Source of the DNA: Brucella daejeonensis
Lineage (GTDB): Bacteria > Pseudomonadota > Alphaproteobacteria > Rhizobiales > Rhizobiaceae
NCBI RefSeq assembly: GCF_014199265.1
Contig: NZ_JACIJG010000012.1
Coordinates: 1-64,000 of the forward strand
DNA: 64,000 nt
Reading direction: 5' to 3'
Position numbers and translations under genes: made by a program. Below the pieces are notes generated by a model. That model searched no databases and was not told the DNA's origin. It worked only from the letters and a program-made list of their open reading frames with translations. Position 1 is the first letter of the stretch, and each line of letters opens with the position of its first letter. Positions 8,757 to 16,551 of the stretch are shown one piece after another.

Positions 8757-9524
8757 ATGACAATGATCATGGCCCATCGCGGCGCGCGCAATCTGTGGGC
8801 CGAAAACTCTCTCACCGGCTTTCGCAATGTTCTGGCGCTGGACGTCGAGGGCGTGGAATTCGACCTGCACCTGACCAATTCCGGCCAGATACTGATCATC
8901 CACGATGCATCGCTCGACCGCACTACGACCGCAAGCGGCCATGTCCGCGATCTCGACGATGCGGGCCGTCGCGCCGTGCGCCTGAAAGACGAACAGGGCA
9001 CCGTCACCGAAGACCATATTCCGACCTTCGAGGAAGTGCTCGACGTGCTGGCCGCACGCCCCGACCTGAAACTCTATGTCGAGCTTAAATCCGGCCCGGA
9101 CGGCAAACCCTATGAAGACCTGGTGGAAAAGACCGTCGAAATCATCCGCGCCCGCAATATCGGCGAGCGCGTTGTCCTGCATTCCTTCGACCGCAGCGTC
9201 GTGGAGCATTGTGCCGAAGTCGCTCCTGAAATCGACCGGCTGATGTCGCTCAACACCGAATGGGTGGAGCGCAATGGCGGGCTGGAAAACTTTTTCCGCA
9301 GCGTGGAGCCGCTGGTTCGCTATGTCGGCGTTCACCACCAGCTTTTCGAGGCTGAATTCGACCGCATCACCGCCCTGTTTCCCAAGGATCGCCTTGGCGT
9401 CTGGACGCTCAATGACCGCGCACTGATCGACCGCTGGATGACACGCGGTGTCGCCAACATCACCTCGGACAGCCCCGATCTCGTTGTCGCTTCGCGTCTG
9501 GCGCTGACCGAAAAAGCAATCTGA
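8757..9524 (+). CDS. Glycerophosphodiester phosphodiesterase family protein
   Basis: A 255-residue GDPD-family enzyme with a TIM-barrel fold. The catalytic and metal residues are visible in AHRGARNLWAENS (H7), VEFDLHLT (E34, D36) and ILIIHDASLDRTT (H49). The second half has LYVELKSG, VVLHSFDRS and GVWTLNDR. It hydrolyses phosphodiesters such as glycerophosphocholine to sn-glycerol-3-phosphate plus an alcohol, or related sugar phosphodiesters. No signal peptide is seen, so it acts in the cytosol, after import by the transporter encoded upstream. That gene pairing is the best hint to the transporter's substrate. Confidence 0.92.
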   Translation: MTMIMAHRGARNLWAENSLTGFRNVLALDVEGVEFDLHLTNSGQILIIHDASLDRTTTASGHVRDLDDAGRRAVRLKDEQGTVTEDHIPTFEEVLDVLAARPDLKLYVELKSGPDGKPYEDLVEKTVEIIRARNIGERVVLHSFDRSVVEHCAEVAPEIDRLMSLNTEWVERNGGLENFFRSVEPLVRYVGVHHQLFEAEFDRITALFPKDRLGVWTLNDRALIDRWMTRGVANITSDSPDLVVASRLALTEKAI

Positions 9525-9568
9525 ACCAGAACTCCTCCCTCAACCATCCTCTCAATCAGGAAATCACC

Positions 9569-10387
9569 ATGTCCGAACTGCCGCTTCTTGGCGCCGCGAT
9601 GCCGCTCGCTCATCTGGAAAGCAATCTCGACTTCATCCTGTCGGAAAATCGCGATCTCGAAATTCAGGATTTCATCGAGGTCGCTCTCCTGAAAGGCGAC
9701 TGGAAACCCCGCGCCGACCGCGTCAAGGCTGCGCTCGACGGCTATAAGGGGCGTCTTGGCATTCACGGCCCGTTCTGGGGCCTGAATTTCTCCAATCAGG
9801 ACGAGGACATCCGCAAGATTGTCACCACGCGCTACCTTCAGGGTCTGGACGTGTGCGAATATATCGGCGCCACGCAGATGGTCATCCACAGCCCCTATAC
9901 GCTGTGGTCCTGCAACAATGTCGAGAATTTCCCCGAAGCCGTCCAGCAGACACTCGATAACGCCCATGACACGCTGGCGCCTGTCGTGAAGCGCGCCGAA
10001 GAAATCGGCTGCACGCTGGTGGTCGAGAACATCGAGGATGTCGACACCGACGCACGCTGCGCGCTGGCCGACAGCTTCCAGTCGTCCGCCGTCGCCGTTT
10101 CCGTCGACACCGGCCACGCGCATTACTCCTACGGCTCGCAGGGCGCGCATCCGGTCGATTATTTCATCAGCCGCGCCGGCAACCGCCTGCATCACGTGCA
10201 TCTTCAGGACGCTGACGGCCATGCCGACCGCCATTGGGGCATCGGCGAAGGCACGATCCGCTGGCATGGTGTCTTCGCAGCGCTGGCAAAACTCGACAGC
10301 AATCCGCGCCTGATCCTTGAACTGCGCAACAAGGACAAGATCATGCCGTCGGTCAAGTATCTGCAAGACGCTGGCCTCGCCCGCTGA
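9569..10387 (+). CDS. Sugar phosphate isomerase/epimerase-like TIM-barrel protein
   Basis: A 272-residue protein of the xylose-isomerase-like (AP endonuclease 2) superfamily. The metal-site and barrel motifs are LGIHGPFWGLNFS, MVIHSPYTLWS, LVVENIEDVDTDA, SVDTGHAHYS, HHVHLQDADGH and LILELRNKD. It may isomerise or epimerise a sugar, or cleave a sugar-linked ester, released by the phosphodiesterase encoded 44 bases upstream. AGGAAAT precedes the ATG. It is the last gene of the operon; the exact reaction cannot be told from sequence. Confidence 0.8.
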   Translation: MSELPLLGAAMPLAHLESNLDFILSENRDLEIQDFIEVALLKGDWKPRADRVKAALDGYKGRLGIHGPFWGLNFSNQDEDIRKIVTTRYLQGLDVCEYIGATQMVIHSPYTLWSCNNVENFPEAVQQTLDNAHDTLAPVVKRAEEIGCTLVVENIEDVDTDARCALADSFQSSAVAVSVDTGHAHYSYGSQGAHPVDYFISRAGNRLHHVHLQDADGHADRHWGIGEGTIRWHGVFAALAKLDSNPRLILELRNKDKIMPSVKYLQDAGLAR

Positions 10388-10412
10388 TCTCTACGGATTG
10401 CATCCGCTCCCC

Positions 10413-10454
10413 GGAGAAACAAGCCTTGCTCCACATTGGGTCTCTTGTTTCTCC
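10413..10454. terminator. Hairpin between convergent genes
   Basis: An 11-bp perfect stem, GGAGAAACAAG (10413-10423) with CTTGTTTCTCC (10444-10454), and a 20-base loop lie between the isomerase-like gene and the convergent IclR gene. No U-tract follows on either strand, so it is a structural or Rho-assisted end rather than a canonical terminator. Confidence 0.5.
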
Positions 10455-10502
10455 AAAAGCGAATTGAAGGTCCTTTTCCTGCCTCCGGCCGATCTGATGT
10501 TG

Positions 10503-11357
10503 CTAATCCGCTGATGCATTTCGAGCATCAAAGGGCCGTGCGCGCTCCGACACCGTGCGCGCGGCATCTTCGATCAGCGGCCCGAAACTGCTGCTGAAGC
10601 TTTCCGCCGACCATTCCTGCAGATTGCCGGCAATGTGAATCGCGCCGATCGGGACGCCTTTTGCATCGGTGATAGGTGCGCCGATTGCGATCTCGTGGGT
10701 CAATAATTGATGGCAAAGGACGGAATGCCCGCGCTCGCGCGTTGCGCGAACCTGTTCCATGACGCCTTCGAGCGTGGTGATTGTATATGGCGTGAAGGGA
10801 GTCAGATCGGATCGGCTGACGATATCGGCGATCTTCTCGTCCGGGAGGCGCGACAGAACGGCGATGCCGCCAGCCGTGCAGTAGGTGGGGACCGCGTTGC
10901 CGACGATGGTCGCGCTGAAAATTTCGTGTTTTGAGGGCATACGCAGCGCATAAACCACCCGGACATCGTCGAAGAGCGACAGGTCGACGCGTTCGCGCAC
11001 CCTGCGGCGCAGCTCCAGCATGACCGGATTGGCGCGCTGGAGCATCGGGTTGAGCCGCAGAAAATCATGCGTCATGTCAAGAATGCGCAGGCCCGGAAGA
11101 TAGCCTCTGTCCTCTGGATCGCGCGCAACCATGCCGAGTTTCAGCAGGGAATTGACGATCCGCTGCGCCGCGCTGCGGTCGATGCCCGATGCCGTGGCTA
11201 TCTGGGTCAGCGATAGCGGGTGACGCGCGCTCTGGAATGCCGACAGCACGGCGACCGTGCGCGCAACCGAACGTAGAAACAATGGGTCGTCTTTGAATTC
11301 CTCCGCTTCGTCAGGGGCGAAGGTGGATAGTCCGGTCAGGTCGCGAAATTGGTTCAT
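10503..11357 (-). CDS. IclR-family transcriptional regulator
   Basis: A 284-residue regulator from ATG 11357; a TTG at 11393 would add 12 residues but would overlap the promoter of the divergent operon. The N-terminal winged helix reads SVARTVAVLSAFQ, then LTQIATASGIDRSAAQRIVNSL. The C-terminal effector domain has VVYALRMPSKHEIFS, CTAGGIAVLSRL and GAPITDAKGVPIGAIHIAG. It is divergent from the M81 peptidase/ABC operon, which is the probable target. An inverted repeat just downstream of that operon's promoter is a candidate binding site. Confidence 0.9.
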   Translation of the reverse strand: MNQFRDLTGLSTFAPDEAEEFKDDPLFLRSVARTVAVLSAFQSARHPLSLTQIATASGIDRSAAQRIVNSLLKLGMVARDPEDRGYLPGLRILDMTHDFLRLNPMLQRANPVMLELRRRVRERVDLSLFDDVRVVYALRMPSKHEIFSATIVGNAVPTYCTAGGIAVLSRLPDEKIADIVSRSDLTPFTPYTITTLEGVMEQVRATRERGHSVLCHQLLTHEIAIGAPITDAKGVPIGAIHIAGNLQEWSAESFSSSFGPLIEDAARTVSERARPFDARNASAD

Positions 11358-11386
11358 GGGAAGAAGCTTTAGTCGCCATTCAAGGA

Positions 11387-11416
11387 TTGACAAGGATCAA
11401 AATTGGTCCCTATCAT
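11387..11416 (+). promoter_or_regulatory. Predicted sigma-70 promoter of the M81/ABC operon
   Basis: TTGACA at 11387-11392 and TATCAT at 11411-11416 are separated by 18 bases, in the intergenic region divergent from the IclR gene. The -35 hexamer is a perfect match, and the -10 has four of six consensus bases. Confidence 0.55.
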
Positions 11417-11430
11417 AAAAACAATATAGA

Positions 11431-11449
11431 TGTATCGCTGACAGATACA
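11431..11449. promoter_or_regulatory. Candidate IclR operator (TGTATC-N7-GATACA)
   Basis: A perfect 6-bp inverted repeat, TGTATC (11431-11436) and GATACA (11444-11449), starts 14 bases after the predicted -10. A repressor bound there would block initiation or early elongation. Assignment to the adjacent IclR protein is inferred from position. Confidence 0.45.
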
Positions 11450-11486
11450 CATATCCGCCCGAGGGGGCAAATCAGGAAATGGGAGT

Positions 11487-12986
11487 GTGCTCGTGCCAAA
11501 ACGCGTGGCTGTCGCTGGCTTTTTGCATGAAACGAATACTTTCGCCGCGTCGCCGGCCGATATGGCGGCCTTTATCCAGGGGGGCGGATATATTCCGCTC
11601 TCTCGCGGAGCGGCGATACTCGACAATGCGCGCAACGTTAACCTTGGTATAGCAGGGGCACTCGATTTCGCCCGCGAGGCTGGTTGGGAGATCGTACCGA
11701 TCCTGTGGGCCGGTGCCATTCCATCCGCGCCTGTGACGCGCGATGCCTATGAAGCAATTGTTTCCGAGATCGTTGAAGGCCTGGAAAATTGCGGCCCTGT
11801 CGACGGAATTTTCATCGACCTGCACGGCGCCATGGTTGCCGAGCATATCGATGACGGTGAGGGGGAACTTCTGCAACGCGTTCGCGCTGTTCGCCCTGCC
11901 GAACCGCTTGCTGTCGCGCTCGACCTGCATGGAAATATCACACGCCGAATGTTCGAGCATGCGGATGTGATGGTCGGTTTTCGCACCTATCCCCATGTCG
12001 ACATGGCCGAAACGGGATACCGGTCCGCGAAGGCCCTAGAAGCCCTGATGGACAGACCGGAAGGCTGGCACAAGGCGATGCGTCAGGGTGATTACCTGAT
12101 CCCAATTGCCTGGCAATGTACGGATGATGAGCCGGCCAAAAGTCTCTATGGCATGACGGTCGGTCTGCCGGACAACGTGTTGACCGCCTCGCTTTTCATG
12201 GGATTTCCCGCCGCCGATTTCGCCGAATGCGGGCCTTCGGTCTTTGCTTATGGCTGGGGCCGGGACGCTGTCGAAACCTGTGCCGATACCATTATGGCGG
12301 CACTGAAGACCGCCGAGCCATCCTTTGCAGGCACGGCCTATCAGCCGGAAGAGGGCGTAGCAAAAGCGATTGCACTGGCGCGGGATGCAAGCCGCCCCGT
12401 CATTATCGCGGATACGCAGGATAATCCTGGAGCAGGCGGCAGTTCCGATACGACCGGGATGCTGCGGGCGCTCGTGGCCTGTGGCGCCGAACGTGCAGCC
12501 ATCGGATGTATCCATGATCCGGAAGCGGCAAATATCGCGCATCAGGCAGGCGAGGGCGCGGAAATTGAAATCGCGCTCGGCGGCAAGTCCGGGATTGAAG
12601 GGGACGGGCCGTTCACGGCGCGATTTATCGTTGAGAAGCTTTCTGACGGCAGGGCACATGCGACCGGTCCTTATTACGGCGGCACATGGCTGAACATGGG
12701 GCCATCGGCCTGTCTGCGTCTGGGTGGCACGCGGGTCGTCGTTACCAGCAATCTGGCCCAGATGGCGGATCGGGCGCTCTATCGCATGGTGGGTATCGAA
12801 CCGGAAAAGGAGGCCATTCTCGTCAACAAGAGTTCCGTGCACTTTCGCGCGGATTTCGCTCCGATTGCAGAGAAGCTTCTGGTTTGCACCGCGCCCGGCG
12901 CGATGCCGATCAGCCCGGCGAAACTGTCATGGAAACATTTGCGTCCGGGCATAAGGCTCGAACCGCTCGGGCCGAAGTTCACATAA
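11487..12986 (+). CDS. M81-family metallopeptidase (MlrC-like)
   Basis: A 499-residue protein of the MlrC (microcystinase C) family, named for the enzyme that completes degradation of the linearised cyclic peptide microcystin. The N-terminal domain has GFLHETNTFAASPAD, FIDLHGAMVAEH, ALDLHGNIT and FRTYPHVDMAETG, containing the likely metal-binding Asp/His residues. The C-terminal MlrC_C domain has IADTQDNPGAGGSSDTTGML and GGKSGIEGDGPF. The start is uncertain (GTG 11487 or GTG 11493, both after AGGAAATGGGAG). It leads an operon with a Dpp-type importer and four other hydrolases, so it probably cleaves an imported peptide in the cytosol. Confidence 0.85.
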   Translation: MLVPKRVAVAGFLHETNTFAASPADMAAFIQGGGYIPLSRGAAILDNARNVNLGIAGALDFAREAGWEIVPILWAGAIPSAPVTRDAYEAIVSEIVEGLENCGPVDGIFIDLHGAMVAEHIDDGEGELLQRVRAVRPAEPLAVALDLHGNITRRMFEHADVMVGFRTYPHVDMAETGYRSAKALEALMDRPEGWHKAMRQGDYLIPIAWQCTDDEPAKSLYGMTVGLPDNVLTASLFMGFPAADFAECGPSVFAYGWGRDAVETCADTIMAALKTAEPSFAGTAYQPEEGVAKAIALARDASRPVIIADTQDNPGAGGSSDTTGMLRALVACGAERAAIGCIHDPEAANIAHQAGEGAEIEIALGGKSGIEGDGPFTARFIVEKLSDGRAHATGPYYGGTWLNMGPSACLRLGGTRVVVTSNLAQMADRALYRMVGIEPEKEAILVNKSSVHFRADFAPIAEKLLVCTAPGAMPISPAKLSWKHLRPGIRLEPLGPKFT

Positions 12987-13021
12987 TAAATAAAATAAAA
13001 ACCTTCAGAGGAACCAAACAG

Positions 13022-14629
13022 ATGCAGTTTTTCAGAACTCCCAAACCCGGACCTGTTCTTCGCAGGCTGAAATATGGACTTGCCGCGTCGCTGATAGCGC
13101 TCGGCTCAGGAAATGCCTGGGCGGAAACAACGCTTACCGCTGTAATGCATTCGGATCTGCGTGTTCTCGACCCGATCATCACGACAGCCCATATTACCCG
13201 CGATCATGCCTACATGATCTATGATGTGCTGATCGCCGTGGATGAAAACTTCAAGCCGCAGCCGCAAATGGCTGACTGGGCCGTCTCGGACGACAGCAAA
13301 ACCTACACCTTTACGCTGCGGGACGGTCTGAAGTTCCACGACGGCGCTCCGGTCACGGCGGCAGATGCCGTGGCGTCGCTTGAGCGCTGGGCCAAGCGGG
13401 ATGCGGGTGGCCAGCTCATCATGGATATAACGGGTTCACTGAAGGCGACCGACGACAAGACCCTTGTCTGGACACTGAAAGAGCCTTTCGCTCCGTTCCT
13501 CGACACGCTTGCCAAGCAGGCGGCGCTGCCTCCGTTCATCATGCCGGCGCGCATTGCGGCCACCCCGGCCGATACGGCGATCACCGAGCATATCGGTTCC
13601 GGTCCGTTCAAATTCGTACCCCAGGAATTTCAGCCCGGTGTCGGTGTGAGCTATGTCAAGAATGAGGACTATGTTCCCCGCAAGGAGCCAGCAAACTGGA
13701 TGGCTGGCGGCAAGGTCGTGAACGTGGACAAGGTGCGCTGGGTCACGATGACCGACGCACAGACTGCCGTGAACGCTCTGACCAGTGGTGAGATCGACTA
13801 TATGGAACAGGTTCCGGTGGACCTCGTGCCGTTACTCGAAGGAGACGACAGCGTCGTTCTCGAGCAGCGCGATCCGCTGGGTTACCAGACCATGGGGCGT
13901 CTCAACTTCAAGCATCCTCCTTTCGACAATCCTGATATCCGCCGCGCAGCCTTTTTGGCAATGTCTCAGGAACCGGTTCTTGCCGCATTGATGGCCGACC
14001 CGAACTATTACAAGGTCTGTGGTGCGGTTTTCGGCTGCGGCACCCCGAACGCGACCACTGTCGGGGCGGAAAGCATCATAGGGAAGGGGAATGTCGAGGA
14101 AGCGAAGGCCCTGCTCAAGAAGGCGGGCTATGACGGCAAGCCCGTGGTGTTGATGCAGCCGACCGATGTGACCAGCCTGTCGCCTCAGCCCGTTGTCGCG
14201 GCGCAGCAATTGCGCGCAGCCGGGTTCAACATCGACATGCAGCCGATGGACTGGCAAACCCTGGTCGGCCGGCGTGCCTCCAAGGACGAGCCATCCAAGG
14301 GCGGCTGGAACATCTTCTTCACCAACTGGCAGATTCCGGAAATCTGGACGCCGTTGAATTCGGTGATGCTGAACGGTCGCGGCGATCAGGGCTGGTTTGG
14401 CTGGCCGCAGGACGACAAGATCGAATCGCTGAAAAAGGACTATATCGCGGCGAAGACACCGGAAGATCAGAAGGCTGTGATCGAAAAGATACAGGCTCAC
14501 ACGCTTGAGAACGTACTCTACATCCCGCTCGGCGAATACAATCCGCCTCAGGGGCGCCGGGCCAATGTGGTCGATATGCTCGGCTCGCCCGTACCGGTCT
14601 TCTGGAACGTGAAGAAGACCGAAGAGTAA
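13022..14629 (+). CDS. ABC transporter substrate-binding protein, Dpp/Opp family (system 2)
   Basis: A 535-residue family-5 solute-binding protein. ATG 13022 is preceded by AGAGGAA. The signal peptide is long, with a basic stretch (LRRLKYG) before a hydrophobic segment and a WAE cleavage region near residue 36. Family motifs include YTFTLRDGLKFHDGAPVTAADAV, GSGPFKFVPQEF and FDNPDIRRAAFLAMSQEPVL. Two cysteines close together (VCGAVFGCG) might form a periplasmic disulfide. It follows the M81 gene by 35 bases and is followed by two hairpins before the permease genes. Confidence 0.9.
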   Translation: MQFFRTPKPGPVLRRLKYGLAASLIALGSGNAWAETTLTAVMHSDLRVLDPIITTAHITRDHAYMIYDVLIAVDENFKPQPQMADWAVSDDSKTYTFTLRDGLKFHDGAPVTAADAVASLERWAKRDAGGQLIMDITGSLKATDDKTLVWTLKEPFAPFLDTLAKQAALPPFIMPARIAATPADTAITEHIGSGPFKFVPQEFQPGVGVSYVKNEDYVPRKEPANWMAGGKVVNVDKVRWVTMTDAQTAVNALTSGEIDYMEQVPVDLVPLLEGDDSVVLEQRDPLGYQTMGRLNFKHPPFDNPDIRRAAFLAMSQEPVLAALMADPNYYKVCGAVFGCGTPNATTVGAESIIGKGNVEEAKALLKKAGYDGKPVVLMQPTDVTSLSPQPVVAAQQLRAAGFNIDMQPMDWQTLVGRRASKDEPSKGGWNIFFTNWQIPEIWTPLNSVMLNGRGDQGWFGWPQDDKIESLKKDYIAAKTPEDQKAVIEKIQAHTLENVLYIPLGEYNPPQGRRANVVDMLGSPVPVFWNVKKTEE

Positions 14630-14640
14630 CTCTGCCCGCC

Positions 14641-14709
14641 GCTATCGCTATTACGGCGCGATAGCTCCCAGTCCAACGCGGAGCCGGTTTGCCTTGCCGC
14701 CGGTTCCGC
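14641..14709 (+). terminator. Tandem hairpins between the binding-protein and permease genes
   Basis: Hairpin A has arms GCTATCG (14641-14647) and CGATAGC (14659-14665). Hairpin B has a 10-bp stem (14678-14687 with 14700-14709, one G-U pair). They lie between the binding-protein stop and the first permease start. No U-tract follows, so they more likely stabilise the upstream message or cause partial attenuation than fully terminate. Confidence 0.5.
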
Positions 14710-14727
14710 ACCAAGCGGGACGTGCAT

Positions 14728-15669
14728 ATGGCTGTCTATCTGATAAAACGCATATTCGCGCTGGTGCCGGTTCTGTTGCTGGTATCGATTTTTGTTTTCC
14801 TCCTCCTGAGACTTACACCGGGCGATCCGGCCGCCATCCTCGCAGGCGATGCCGCGACGACCGAACAACTGGAACGCATTCGTGAGGCCATGGGCCTCAA
14901 TGAGCCGATCCTGACGCAATATTTCACCTGGATGGGCAGGATATTCCGGGGCGATCTCGGCGTTTCGCTGATTTCCGGCGTTCCGGTGCTGGACATGATC
15001 TCGCAGCGCATCGGCCCAACGATTTCGATTGCCGTTCTGACCATCATAATCGCCGTACTGGCGGCAATTCCAATGGGGGTGGTGGCGGCTTGGCGCCACC
15101 GGTCGTGGATCGATTATCTGGTGATGAGCTTTTCGGTTCTTGGGTTTTCCGTGCCGGTCTTCCTTGTCGGCTATGTGCTCCTTCTCATTTTCTCGGTCAA
15201 TCTGGGCTGGCTTCCGGTACAGGGCTTCAAGCCGATTTCGTCCGGCTTCGGCAGTTTCTTGGAACGAGCCATCTTGCCTGCTCTCACACTGGCCTCGATC
15301 TATATCGCGCTCATCGCCTGCATGACGCGTGCGGCAATGCTCGACGTTCTGGGCGAGGATTATATTCGCACCGCACGCGCCAAGGGTGTGAGCGACCGTC
15401 GCCTTCTCTTCGTTCATGCGTTGAAGAATGCCGCCGTGCCGGTCGTCACCATCGTTGGCACTGGGTTTGCACTGCTGATCTCCGGCGTCGTGGTCACCGA
15501 AAGCATCTTCAACATCCCCGGTATCGGTCGCCTGACCGTCGATGCCGTGCTTGCCCGCGATTATCCGGTCATTCAGGCCATGATCCTGCTGACGAGCGCG
15601 CTCTATGTCTTCGTCAACCTGCTGATCGATCTCTCCTACACATTGTTCGACCCGAGGATTCGCTATTGA
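14728..15669 (+). CDS. ABC transporter permease (DppB-like, system 2)
   Basis: A 313-residue permease from ATG 14728; a GTG two codons earlier and a longer in-frame ATG at 14689 also exist, but the latter falls inside the hairpin. The N-terminus MAVYLIKRIFALVPVLLL is typical of the family, followed by RLTPGDPAAILAGD. The EAA-like loop is YIRTARAKGVSDRRLLFVHA, and the end TLFDPRIRY matches the family. The stop overlaps the next start by 3 bases (ATGATG), indicating tight coupling. Confidence 0.9.
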   Translation: MAVYLIKRIFALVPVLLLVSIFVFLLLRLTPGDPAAILAGDAATTEQLERIREAMGLNEPILTQYFTWMGRIFRGDLGVSLISGVPVLDMISQRIGPTISIAVLTIIIAVLAAIPMGVVAAWRHRSWIDYLVMSFSVLGFSVPVFLVGYVLLLIFSVNLGWLPVQGFKPISSGFGSFLERAILPALTLASIYIALIACMTRAAMLDVLGEDYIRTARAKGVSDRRLLFVHALKNAAVPVVTIVGTGFALLISGVVVTESIFNIPGIGRLTVDAVLARDYPVIQAMILLTSALYVFVNLLIDLSYTLFDPRIRY

Positions 15670-16550
15670 TGCGCTCAGAACCGACATCGGCTGGCATGAA
15701 TTGGATGCTTCGCCTGTTCTCTTTGCCGCGCGTCGCTCGCGTCGGCATCGGGCCACTGATTGCGGGTGTGCTTCTCGCCGCAATTGTTCTTCTAACCCTG
15801 ATTTCGCCATGGATTGCACCTCACGATCCGCTGGCCATAAACCCGATGATGCGGCTCAAGCCACCATCGGACGAATACATGCTGGGTACCGATAATTACG
15901 GTCGCGATCTCTTCTCGCGCATGATCCTCGGTGGACGCATTTCCCTGCTGATCGGGATATTTGCGGCTGCGGCATCGATTGCGGTCGGTGTGTTCATCGG
16001 CCTGATAGCGGGTTTCTTCCGCACGGCCGATGCGATCATCATGCGCATGATGGATGCCTTGATGGCCATGCCTTCGATCCTGATCGCCATTGCTCTCGTC
16101 GCACTCAACGGACCGTCCATCGGCTCGGTCATCGTGGCCATTACCATTCCGGAAATTCCGCGCGTGGTGCGTCTGGTGCGTTCCGTCATTCTGAGCGCCA
16201 GAGAGGAGCCATATGTGGAGGCCGCGCTGGCGCTCGGCTCCAGCACACCGAAGATTCTCTTCCGGCATCTTTTGCCTAATACGATGGCCCCGCTAATCGT
16301 GCAGGGAACCTATATCGTCGCCTCCGCAATCCTCACCGAAGCGATCCTTTCATTTCTCGGTGCGGGCATCAGCACGGAAATTCCGACCTGGGGCAATATC
16401 ATGGCCGAAGGCCGTCAGTTCTTCCGTATCAAGCCCTCGATCGTGCTGTGGCCGGGGCTGCTGCTGACGCTTTGCGTTCTTTCGATCAATCTTCTGGGCG
16501 ATGCGGCGCGCGATACGCTCGATCCGCGCCTGAAAAAGCGGGAGGGCTGA
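15669..16550 (+). CDS. ABC transporter permease (DppC-like, system 2)
   Basis: A 293-residue permease with a leading cytosolic tail, a first helix (IGPLIAGVLLAAIVLLTL), the DppC motif YMLGTDNYGRDLFSRMI, and an EAA-like loop with VEAALALGSSTPKILFRHLL. It ends in ARDTLDPRLKKREG. The start chosen (15669) overlaps the preceding stop; an internal ATG (NWMLRLF) is an alternative. The fused ATPase gene begins one base after the stop. Confidence 0.9.
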   Translation: MRSEPTSAGMNWMLRLFSLPRVARVGIGPLIAGVLLAAIVLLTLISPWIAPHDPLAINPMMRLKPPSDEYMLGTDNYGRDLFSRMILGGRISLLIGIFAAAASIAVGVFIGLIAGFFRTADAIIMRMMDALMAMPSILIAIALVALNGPSIGSVIVAITIPEIPRVVRLVRSVILSAREEPYVEAALALGSSTPKILFRHLLPNTMAPLIVQGTYIVASAILTEAILSFLGAGISTEIPTWGNIMAEGRQFFRIKPSIVLWPGLLLTLCVLSINLLGDAARDTLDPRLKKREG

Positions 16551-16551
16551 C

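Noticed and set aside
12686-13021. The extended open frame upstream of the system-2 binding-protein gene
   Set aside because: It overlaps the M81 gene in another frame; ATG 13022 has a ribosome binding site and begins the signal peptide.
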